A stretch of DNA of 41,563 nt from UBA987 sp047620825. GTDB taxonomy: Bacteria; Bacteroidota; Bacteroidia; NS11-12g; UBA9320. The stretch's first letter is position 1; each line of letters begins with the position of its first letter. The position numbers and the translations under genes were made by a program. The notes below the pieces were generated by a model, which worked only from the letters and a program-made list of their open reading frames with translations, had not been told where the DNA came from and did no database searches. This document shows, piece by piece, positions 26,760-33,547 of the stretch. The DNA lies in the NCBI GenBank assembly GCA_047620825.1, contig JBLHOC010000006.1, positions 1 to 41,563 of the forward strand, read 5' to 3'.

Positions 26760-27401
26760 CTATTTCAAAATCGTTTCTGCAAATACCTTAAGTACGTCTT
26801 GAGGCACTTTATGACCACCTTTAAAATTGTGTATGATTGGTTTTATCCCAAGATCATCGATAAAACGTAGTTGCTTGCTCCAAGATTCCTCGTTTCTAAA
26901 TGGATCGTTTTCATCAAACACTAAATAGCAATTGGTTTTGTTATGTTTCAATGAACCCGATTCGAGGTTGATATCGCTCGGAAATGTGCCCGCCCAAAGA
27001 ATCAAGTTGTTAGGCTCAACATTGCCTTCGGTTATCCAACGACAAGCTGTCGCAACACCTTGGGAGAATCCTAATATATTCAATTTTTGACCTGGTCGAA
27101 CAAACGATGTAACCACCTGGTCTAAGTAAGACACATAATCTTCGATGTCCTTTAAACGTGCCTCTTTGGTCATCCAACTTGCAACGACATCACCATAAAA
27201 CCCTTTGCGATAGAATCGATGCAAACCTTCTGGAGCCACAGCGGCACAATTATCATTCACTAGAACCTCACAGGTCTCTAAAAAGTCACTAGCCAATTGG
27301 GCATAACCGTGAAGCACAATCCAAATTTCTGTCGCCGTTTCTAAATTACCTGAGGTGTATACCCTAGCTGTTTTTTGAACGGTGAGGTTGTGTTGTTGCA
27401 T
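26760..27401 (-). CDS. Alpha/beta hydrolase, phospholipase/carboxylesterase type
   Basis: A 213-residue cytoplasmic serine hydrolase. The nucleophile elbow is GFSQG at residues 111-115 (Ser113), WIVLHGYA at 27-34 gives the oxyanion loop, FDENDP near 167 holds the acid and GGHKVP near 196 the His. This is the pattern of the phospholipase/carboxylesterase (Abhydrolase_2) family, whose members hydrolyse small esters or acyl-thioesters. The physiological substrate cannot be told. The gene is alone on this strand, and its upstream side borders the repeat-flanked cassette. Confidence 0.88.
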   Translation of the reverse strand: MQQHNLTVQKTARVYTSGNLETATEIWIVLHGYAQLASDFLETCEVLVNDNCAAVAPEGLHRFYRKGFYGDVVASWMTKEARLKDIEDYVSYLDQVVTSFVRPGQKLNILGFSQGVATACRWITEGNVEPNNLILWAGTFPSDINLESGSLKHNKTNCYLVFDENDPFRNEESWSKQLRFIDDLGIKPIIHNFKGGHKVPQDVLKVFAETILK

Positions 27402-27420
27402 AGTGCGAAGTTAGTGTCTC

Positions 27421-27476
27421 AATAACTGAATAACTGAATAACAGAATAACGGACTGTCTGAATAACTGAATAAAAG
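27421..27476 (+). repeat. Left array of 8-base units (AATAACTG type)
   Basis: Seven consecutive units: AATAACTG, AATAACTG, AATAACAG, AATAACGG, ACTGTCTG, AATAACTG, AATAAAAG. The units are contiguous with no spacers. The array lies 106 bases before the four-helix-bundle ATG. Confidence 0.85.
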
Positions 27477-27582
27477 GAAAGCAGATGGTTTGATAAGGCG
27501 GTGTGAGGTTGTTAGAATGGATGGTTCTTTGTGTTAGGAGAAACTTACTGTGATATATTAGAAAGGCTGATGTTATTGTAAA

Positions 27583-27960
27583 ATGATTACAAATGAAACT
27601 AGAATTGAGTTTATTGAAAGGACTCAACTAAGATGTAAAAAACTTGCAATTGGTGTTTTGGAGTTATGTGATAGTTTCTCCTACAAACAAAACTCACTGA
27701 AGATAATTTCTTATCAATTAGGCAAAAGTGCATCTAGTGTTGTTGCAAACTACAATGCCGCGTGCCGAGCAAGGTCAGGAAAAGAGTTCTATTCTAAAAT
27801 GAGTATAACTGCTGAGGAAGTGGATGAAACTGTTTTGTGGTTGGAGATGTTAATTGAGGGAAGTTTTAAGGTGGATTCAGAAAAAATTAGACCTTTGCTT
27901 TCAGAAGCAATTGGAATATTAAAAATTGTAGCAACTGCACGGAAGAACGCAAAAAAGTAG
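27583..27960 (+). CDS. Four-helix-bundle protein (S23/23S rRNA intervening-sequence protein family)
   Basis: A 125-residue all-helical protein. The core YQLGKSASSVVANYNAACRARSGKEF and EEVDETVLWLEML match the four-helix-bundle family that also includes the protein encoded in 23S rRNA intervening sequences and, more distantly, the Avd accessory protein of diversity-generating retroelements. Members form pentameric rings and several bind nucleic acid; the role of this stand-alone copy is unknown. No reverse transcriptase or variable-repeat target is nearby, so it is not part of a complete retroelement here. It starts at the ATG at 27583 and is enclosed by inverted arrays of 8-base repeats, which points to acquisition as a cassette. 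The basic C-terminus ends ATARKNAKK. Confidence 0.88.
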   Translation: MITNETRIEFIERTQLRCKKLAIGVLELCDSFSYKQNSLKIISYQLGKSASSVVANYNAACRARSGKEFYSKMSITAEEVDETVLWLEMLIEGSFKVDSEKIRPLLSEAIGILKIVATARKNAKK

Positions 27961-27968
27961 AAGTAGCT

Positions 27969-28000
27969 CTTTTATTCAGACATTCTGTTATTCAATTATT
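27969..28000 (-). repeat. Right array of 8-base units, inverted copy of the left array
   Basis: Read on the minus strand the four units are AATAATTG, AATAACAG, AATGTCTG, AATAAAAG. They match the left array in order, lacking the units in between. It begins eight bases after the four-helix-bundle stop and ends six bases before the folA ATG. Confidence 0.8.
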
Positions 28001-28006
28001 TAATAA

Positions 28007-28504
28007 ATGAAAATACACCTAATAGCCGCCATCGCCACAAACAACGCAATCGGTAAAGACAATCAATTGCTTTGGCATATTAGAGATGATTTGCAATTAT
28101 TCAAGCGGACGACGCTGAACCATGTCATTATTATGGGACGTAAGAGCTATGAATCTATTGGACGACCACTGCCTAAAAGAACGAATGTCGTAATTACCCG
28201 AAAGAGAGATTACCAGCCTGAAGGAGTTATGGTTTTTAATAGCTTAAATGAAGCTTTTGATCATTTTAGAAAATCAGAAAAGGAAGTCTTTGTCATTGGT
28301 GGCGGGGAGATTTATCGTCAAAGCTTAGACGATGCACATATTTTACATATCTCTCATGTGGATGTTTCAGTTGAAGACGCCGATACTTTTTTCCCGAAGG
28401 TGAAATGGGAAGAATGGGAAGCTGTTGAAGAACAAAAGTTTGAAGCTTCGGAAGTCAATGACTACGCATTCCAATACAGGCGTTACTTGAAAATCGATGC
28501 GTAA
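28007..28504 (+). CDS. folA: Dihydrofolate reductase
   Basis: NADPH-dependent reduction of dihydrofolate to tetrahydrofolate. The 165-residue protein shows IAAIATNNAIGKDNQLLWHI at the start with the substrate-binding acid in RDDLQLFK, then VIIMGRKSYESIGRPLP and EVFVIGGGEIYRQ, all typical. Length is normal. The ATG lies six bases after the repeat array of the four-helix-bundle cassette, so its promoter must lie within or before that cassette. thyA, its frequent partner, is not in the window. Its stop is six bases from the stop of the convergent lipoprotein gene. Confidence 0.97.
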   Translation: MKIHLIAAIATNNAIGKDNQLLWHIRDDLQLFKRTTLNHVIIMGRKSYESIGRPLPKRTNVVITRKRDYQPEGVMVFNSLNEAFDHFRKSEKEVFVIGGGEIYRQSLDDAHILHISHVDVSVEDADTFFPKVKWEEWEAVEEQKFEASEVNDYAFQYRRYLKIDA

Positions 28505-28510
28505 TTAAGA

Positions 28511-29137
28511 CTAAAAAGTATGAGTTTCGAGTATTAAGGTTTCCTGATTCTGGATAACACCTAATTCATCAAAAGTGATCTGTTGTCTATAAACCAATCC
28601 CACACCATAGCCGAAAAAGTTTGTGATTTTTAATGTGTTCCCATTTGAAAAGGTATTGTATTGAACTGTTTTTATACATTCAATAGTTTTGTAATCGGCA
28701 ACATCTAAAGCAAACTTTTTCTCACAAAACTGATAAATGGAAGTTTCAGGATGGCTTACTTCATTGTGATAAATTGACACAGAATCGGAAGAGCAATTGA
28801 GTAAACCATAATCAACTAAAATCTTGTCACCACAACAGCGTAATAGATTGCCGTCGTTTGACCAGTTCGCCCAACTCCACAGAATATCGTCGCGATAGAA
28901 ATTGAGAGCCAGACTGTCGGTACTATATATGGCTCTCTGCTCGAAAATCGTGGTTGTGCCATTAAAGTCGGTAATCTTAAGCTTATAATCCCATTTATTA
29001 CCATCTTGGGTTGGGAAGTATTTGTGCACTTCAGAAAAGTCTGGTGCCGTAAAAGTTGTTGGATTAGGAGCGTCCGTGCAAGAAATTAATATGGCAATAC
29101 AAGCTAAAAATAGAAGTTTTAAGGAGTGTTTTTTCAT
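28511..29137 (-). CDS. Lipoprotein of unknown function
   Basis: A 208-residue predicted lipoprotein. The signal MKKHSLKLLFLACIAILISC ends in the lipobox L-I-S-C with Cys20. The mature part starts with a short Thr/Pro-rich linker and then a beta-rich domain beginning YFPTQDGNKWDYKLKI, a pattern seen in many small Bacteroidota lipoproteins of unknown role. Five further Cys are present, including adjacent Cys in LLRCCGD. No enzyme motif is recognised. It may share a transcript with the other lipoprotein upstream, although 186 bases separate them. Confidence 0.75.
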   Translation of the reverse strand: MKKHSLKLLFLACIAILISCTDAPNPTTFTAPDFSEVHKYFPTQDGNKWDYKLKITDFNGTTTIFEQRAIYSTDSLALNFYRDDILWSWANWSNDGNLLRCCGDKILVDYGLLNCSSDSVSIYHNEVSHPETSIYQFCEKKFALDVADYKTIECIKTVQYNTFSNGNTLKITNFFGYGVGLVYRQQITFDELGVIQNQETLILETHTF

Positions 29138-29323
29138 TGGTTATTTTTCTTTTGAAGAATTATTCTACATCCACCGACAAACAAATTGGTCTAACTCATA
29201 TGTTCGTTGAGGGGCTTCCAATATACCAATTTTTCAAATTCCCACCGGTTAAATGACGTCGAAAACACAAAACTTTAAAACATAGATTCAACCCACATTA
29301 TCGATACGCAGTGTAGTCATGTA

Positions 29324-29764
29324 TTATTTTGATACATCTCCCAATATTCCAATGACGGTTGGGTAGGCATTCTTTATATCCTCAATGAAATTTTTGTTAA
29401 CCTTAACCTTTGTTATCCGGTCTTGATTTGCACTGTATGTTGCAATAAAGCTTTTATAAATGGTTGAATTTTCGGAGAAGTAATTCATGACCTTGTCTTC
29501 ATCAGATAAAATTCGACCAGGTTTGATTGTTAGCAGGTTAAAGGTGTCATTGTACTCCTCTGAGACGATTATCATATGCACGTAGTAGTCTGCATTCTTG
29601 TTATAGTCGGGCATTCCTGAAAAACTTAACACCTTTACCAATGACTTGTTCGCTAACTTTTCGCTGTCAATATTGAACTGAGCTATATTTAAGGTGATGA
29701 AATCGCTACTGCAGGATACAAGTGAAAAAAATGCAAATAAGAGGATGGTTGATCTGTGCTTCAT
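29324..29764 (-). CDS. Small lipoprotein of unknown function
   Basis: A 146-residue predicted lipoprotein. The signal MKHRSTILLFAFFSLVSC ends in lipobox L-V-S-C with Cys18, followed by SSD, where an acidic residue soon after the Cys is common. The rest has a beta-strand/helix mix without a recognised family. The start codon is ATG at 29764. It lies 91 bases downstream of the P450 gene on the same strand. Confidence 0.7.
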   Translation of the reverse strand: MKHRSTILLFAFFSLVSCSSDFITLNIAQFNIDSEKLANKSLVKVLSFSGMPDYNKNADYYVHMIIVSEEYNDTFNLLTIKPGRILSDEDKVMNYFSENSTIYKSFIATYSANQDRITKVKVNKNFIEDIKNAYPTVIGILGDVSK

Positions 29765-29855
29765 TTTTGGATTGTTAGTACTTATGTTTATTCGTTATTC
29801 AGAAACCAAAATAACAAATTGTCATGGAACAATCCACATTTCAAACCTATCCTTA

Positions 29856-31175
29856 TTAATCACTAATCAGTTTAACGTTCAACCAAATCCCAGCCTTCGA
29901 CTTCATAATAATTCCAGGAACAATTTCGGGTGGTTTAGATTCATTATAATCAAATTCAAATGCTTGTAGCAACTTGCCAATAATCAGTTGCATTTCCAGA
30001 ATGGCTAACGATTGACCAATACAAACACGCTCACCTTGTCCAAATGGCAAGTACTGAAAAGCTTTACCCCGCAATCCATCTCCATTGAAACGATTAGGAT
30101 CAAACACATCAGGATGCTCCCAAACATTTTTGTCGCGGTGCATGGTGTAAAGGCAGATCATAAAGTATGATTGGGCTTTAAAATCATGGTCTGCAATAGT
30201 GTCTGGTTCCGTCGATTGGCGATGTATGGACCAAACGGGTGGATATAATCGCAGGGATTCCTGAATGCAGTTTTTTGTGTATTTCAACTGCCCAATGTTT
30301 TTAAATTCAACGGGTACAATCGAACCTTCTTTCCTGCATTTTGTTTGCTCGTTGTTGTGTGTCGACAGACTGTAAAGGGCCCATGATAAAGCAGAGGCCG
30401 TGGTGTCATATCCGGCAAAAATGAAATTTAGTATCTGGTCTCTAATTTCATTTTCGTTCACGTTTGCCTCTAACATAGCCCGTAGCCAATAGCTACACTC
30501 TTCCATGTGATTTTGGCCATGGGTAATTATTTTTTTAGCAACTACATCTAAGTATGCGACAGCGGTATTGGTTCTTTTTTTCTTACTCGAAAGACCCACA
30601 GACTTCCGGAGTTTGTTGACGTAAAAGCCAACCTTCTGATTTCGAATACTGGTCTTCTCTAACACTTCTAGATGTGCTCTTTGGATTTCTTCTACATCAA
30701 GTTTTACTGAACTACAAAACTGAGTTTTGATTAAAATCTTAAGCATCAATAACTCAATATCTTCTTCTATGTCAATTGGGTGTGGCCTGTTTGACCAAGT
30801 CTCAATTAATAGTTGTGTTTCTTCAAGTATGACTGCTTCAAACTGTGCGATAACGGAATCATGGAATGCAGGTTTCAATGCTTGTCGCTGATCTTTCCAG
30901 GTCGTCCCCTCCGAGATGAATATGCCATCACCCAACAAAGGCTTAAGTGCTTTGATAACAGGTGACCGTTTGAAATTGTCCTTGTTTGTTTTTAGAATGT
31001 ACTTGACGGCTTCTGGGTCCGAAACCAAAAACAACTGTTGGTATTTACCTCCATTGAACTCGACCATAGACCCATACTTGTCGACCACTTTTGCGAGCGT
31101 AGGCAAAGGTCTTTTCAGTAAAGGATATACCAACTTTACCAATCGCCAACCACTTATTTTTGGAAGGTGTTTCAA
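29856..31175 (-). CDS. Cytochrome P450
   Basis: A 439-residue monooxygenase. The haem-ligand loop PFGQGERVCIGQ has Cys385. The I-helix oxygen-activating motif is AGYDTT at 254-259, and the K-helix ExxR is E306-S-L-R309. No transmembrane anchor is evident, so it is probably soluble and uses ferredoxin as donor; substrate unknown (fatty acid, terpenoid or carotenoid are all possible). The start is TTG at 31175, one base after the stop of the acyltransferase gene; the next Met is at residue 37, inside the fold. It is the last gene of the asnS / acyltransferase / P450 run. Confidence 0.93.
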   Translation of the reverse strand: MKHLPKISGWRLVKLVYPLLKRPLPTLAKVVDKYGSMVEFNGGKYQQLFLVSDPEAVKYILKTNKDNFKRSPVIKALKPLLGDGIFISEGTTWKDQRQALKPAFHDSVIAQFEAVILEETQLLIETWSNRPHPIDIEEDIELLMLKILIKTQFCSSVKLDVEEIQRAHLEVLEKTSIRNQKVGFYVNKLRKSVGLSSKKKRTNTAVAYLDVVAKKIITHGQNHMEECSYWLRAMLEANVNENEIRDQILNFIFAGYDTTASALSWALYSLSTHNNEQTKCRKEGSIVPVEFKNIGQLKYTKNCIQESLRLYPPVWSIHRQSTEPDTIADHDFKAQSYFMICLYTMHRDKNVWEHPDVFDPNRFNGDGLRGKAFQYLPFGQGERVCIGQSLAILEMQLIIGKLLQAFEFDYNESKPPEIVPGIIMKSKAGIWLNVKLISD

Positions 31176-31176
31176 A

Positions 31177-31944
31177 TTATAAATGATTTTCGGTCAAGTT
31201 TTCGAATTCCAAAATGTGCTTCAATCGGTGTACAAACCGGCCCATATCGCCACCGTTACTTACTCTGTGATCCACACTCAATGTAATTTGAACCATCGTT
31301 TGGTTTTTAATGCCATTTGACGTTTCGATTAAACGATTACACATTGTGCCAATAAAAATGCCAAAAGGATGCATCGGAATTGGGATGCCCCAAGCTCTGC
31401 GATCACCAGAAAAATTTATAATGGATGAAAAGTATACAGTCCCAAAGTATTGCTTTCTGACCTTCGGAAAACTAAACCAAAATTTGTAGCACATTTTTCT
31501 GACTATCCATGGGAGACCCATAAAGAACCTATGTTTCGCCTTGATATCACCTGAAGTCTGCGATACTGTTTCTTGCAACTGTTCAAGGGATTTTGACGCT
31601 ACATTTCGTATTAAGGTACTTCTTAATTCAGATGTTTTAGATTCAGTTTCAATCGGGAAAAAGAAATCGACCTCATCGAAAGTAACCGCTGTATTGTTCC
31701 AAGATTTCATTTGTTGGATAGACGTGTTTTGTCCAACGGCCTTAGCGCAGCACAACATCAAATAAGTTGAAAACGAAATTTTTAGTCCTGTTTTCTTGCG
31801 GTAGGCTCTAAGGAATCCTCGAGCCTTTGTCGCATTCAATTCAACTAAGGTATGTATGTAAGGTATTGTCTGACCAATTCGAACGGCATCACCAACCATT
31901 TTTTGGTGAAGTGATAGTTTATGTTTTGACGAATTAGACGACAT
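31177..31944 (-). CDS. Stand-alone 2-oxoacid dehydrogenase E2-type acyltransferase domain
   Basis: A 255-residue protein made only of the catalytic domain of dihydrolipoamide acyltransferases (chloramphenicol-acetyltransferase fold). It lacks the lipoyl domain and the E3-binding domain. The central GTVYFSSIINFSG and GIFIGTM follow the E2 pattern. The catalytic motif, normally DHRxxDG, reads DHRVSNG at 225-231: His226 is kept but the Asp is Asn230. In chloramphenicol acetyltransferase the equivalent Asp is structurally important, so activity may be altered or lost. It is six bases from asnS and one base from the P450 start, which suggests co-expression and possibly acylation of a P450 product or substrate (inference). 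Confidence 0.85.
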   Translation of the reverse strand: MSSNSSKHKLSLHQKMVGDAVRIGQTIPYIHTLVELNATKARGFLRAYRKKTGLKISFSTYLMLCCAKAVGQNTSIQQMKSWNNTAVTFDEVDFFFPIETESKTSELRSTLIRNVASKSLEQLQETVSQTSGDIKAKHRFFMGLPWIVRKMCYKFWFSFPKVRKQYFGTVYFSSIINFSGDRRAWGIPIPMHPFGIFIGTMCNRLIETSNGIKNQTMVQITLSVDHRVSNGGDMGRFVHRLKHILEFENLTENHL

Positions 31945-31950
31945 GAAATG

Positions 31951-33471
31951 TTATGGCTTTAATCGACCATACATTCTCGGGAATGGGATAGTTTCTCTTA
32001 CGTGAGGCAGTTTGCAAATCCAAGCAATCAGCCTTTCAAGGCCCAGTCCAAATCCAGCATGAGGTACGGAACCAAAACGACGTAAGTCTAAATACCATTC
32101 GAATTCCTCCATGGGTAACTCATGTTCCTTAATCTTTTCGATTAACAATGACTCATTGGTCTCACGCTCTCCTCCACCAACAACTTCACCGTAACCTTCT
32201 GGTGCTAACATATCAACACCTCTGGCAAATCTTGGGTTGTCTGGATTACGCTTGAGGTAAAATGCTTTAATCTCGTGTGGCCAATCATAAACCATGACAG
32301 GTACATCAAACATTCGAGTTAAAACCGTTTCATCCGATCCTCCAAAATCTTCTCCGTATGTGAAGCTTTTGGCTGATTCTAACCATTGGGGAATGTTTCT
32401 TTCGTCTTCCTCAAGTTGTTTGATTTGGTTTTTATTTTTATCGATGGTGCTCAGGTTAAAGTTAACTTTCCCCTTCTTCATACCACCAGCTGCAATAAGT
32501 GCCTCACGCTCGGCTATGTCTGTTTTTAACGCTTCGATCTCAGACTTCGTCTTGGTTAAATCTTCTTCTAAAACAGTTAATGTGGTTTTACCATCTACAT
32601 CTTTGTCACCCTTTATAATGGCAACGGCATCATCGTAAGTCAACCGTTTGAATGGCTCAACTGTCTTCGCTAAAATAGTTGTATCCCTTTCGAGGAGTTC
32701 CAACTCAGGTTTGCATTTTTCCAAAACTTCGTTAACAACAAATCGAACAAAGTCTTCAATACAGTCCATATTGTCGAAAATATCATGAAAGGCCATTTCT
32801 GGCTCAATCATCCAAAACTCAGAAAGGTGTCTTCGGGTTTTAGATTTTTCTGACCTAAATGTTGGACCGAATGTGTAAATCTTGCCCATGGCCATCGCCA
32901 TTGATTCACCATATAATTGTCCGCTTTGTGATAAATATGCAGGCTCACCATAAAAATCTGTTTCAAACAAATCTGTTGTGCCTTCACATGCGTTTCCAGT
33001 GAAGATAGGTGCGTCCATCTGTACAAATCCTTCCTTTTGAAAAAAGGTATGAATCGCAAAACTCACTGTGTTTCTAACACGCATGATTGCCCACTGACGC
33101 TTACTTCTAAGCCATAGGTGGCGCTTGTCCATTAGGAATTCGATGCCATGTTCCTTGTTTGCAATTGGGTAATCTGTGCAATTTTGGTAGATTTCAACAG
33201 CGTCAACGTGAATCTCGTAACCTCCAATTTGTCGTGGATCAGCCACAACCTTCCCAGTTAAACTTACACTACTTTCTAAACCAAGCGCAGAGACTTGATT
33301 GAATAAATCTTCGCCAACATTATTTAAGTCAATAATGCACTGACAAAACCCAGAGCCGTCTCTTAGGACAAGAAAAATCAGCCCTTTACTCTCTCGCTTG
33401 TTTTGTAACCAACCCTTTAGGGTGATCACCGAATCTTGATGTGTAGATAAGTCTTTAATGTATGTTTTCAT
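31951..33471 (-). CDS. asnS: Asparagine--tRNA ligase with a coiled-coil insertion
   Basis: Class IIb synthetase charging tRNA-Asn. The N-terminal OB-fold anticodon domain spans about 1-100 (LKGWLQNKRESKG). The catalytic core carries motif 2 (FGPTFRSEKSKTRRHLSEFW, about 201-220) and motif 3 (GLGLERLIAWI near the C-terminus). Between AVAIIKGDKD and SFTYGEDFGG, roughly residues 288-368, there is an additional Lys/Glu-rich segment predicted to form a helical hairpin, making the protein 506 residues against about 466 in E. coli. It diverges from rpoN with overlapping promoter elements and is followed by the acyltransferase gene after six bases. Confidence 0.96.
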   Translation of the reverse strand: MKTYIKDLSTHQDSVITLKGWLQNKRESKGLIFLVLRDGSGFCQCIIDLNNVGEDLFNQVSALGLESSVSLTGKVVADPRQIGGYEIHVDAVEIYQNCTDYPIANKEHGIEFLMDKRHLWLRSKRQWAIMRVRNTVSFAIHTFFQKEGFVQMDAPIFTGNACEGTTDLFETDFYGEPAYLSQSGQLYGESMAMAMGKIYTFGPTFRSEKSKTRRHLSEFWMIEPEMAFHDIFDNMDCIEDFVRFVVNEVLEKCKPELELLERDTTILAKTVEPFKRLTYDDAVAIIKGDKDVDGKTTLTVLEEDLTKTKSEIEALKTDIAEREALIAAGGMKKGKVNFNLSTIDKNKNQIKQLEEDERNIPQWLESAKSFTYGEDFGGSDETVLTRMFDVPVMVYDWPHEIKAFYLKRNPDNPRFARGVDMLAPEGYGEVVGGGERETNESLLIEKIKEHELPMEEFEWYLDLRRFGSVPHAGFGLGLERLIAWICKLPHVRETIPFPRMYGRLKP

Positions 33472-33490
33472 CGATATCGATTCAATTCTC

Positions 33491-33498
33491 TAATTTTG
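33491..33498 (+). promoter_or_regulatory. Putative -7 element for rpoN
   Basis: TAATTTTG matches TAnnTTTG and ends 49 bases before the rpoN ATG. It lies two bases from a minus-strand element for asnS and points toward it. No TTG at the usual distance was seen. Confidence 0.4.
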
Positions 33499-33500
33499 GA

Positions 33501-33508
33501 CAAAAATA
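33501..33508 (-). promoter_or_regulatory. Putative -7 element for asnS
   Basis: On the minus strand this reads TATTTTTG, an exact TAnnTTTG match, ending 29 bases before the asnS ATG. No TTG at the usual distance was seen on this strand. Confidence 0.45.
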
Positions 33509-33547
33509 AGTGTTAAACCGCATAGGCTTAACCTTAAAAGGGTAAAT

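Larger units (their letters stand above)
27421..28000. mobile_element. Putative four-helix-bundle gene cassette with inverted repeat-array ends
   Basis: About 580 bases hold one gene (27583-27960) between two arrays of degenerate 8-base units. The left array and the right array are inverted relative to each other, with exact matches of 13, 11 and 11 bases. The differences are whole inserted or deleted units. The outer edges lie 19 bases from the hydrolase start and six bases from the folA ATG. No transposase is encoded, and no clear target duplication is seen. Such a unit could be a passively mobile element, or an RNA that folds into a long stem with the ORF in the loop, as the S23 open reading frame does inside some 23S rRNA intervening sequences. 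That comparison is inference. Confidence 0.5.

Noticed and set aside
27421..27476. Possible CRISPR array
   Set aside because: The 8-base units are contiguous with no spacers, and no cas gene is present.
27364..27627. 87-residue minus-strand ORF over the left repeat array
   Set aside because: Its residues FIQLFRQSVILLFSYSVI are only the translation of the 8-base repeats; it overlaps the hydrolase start and the four-helix-bundle start and has no other support.
27583..27960. Diversity-generating retroelement based on the Avd-like four-helix-bundle protein
   Set aside because: No reverse transcriptase, template repeat or variable-repeat target gene is present nearby.
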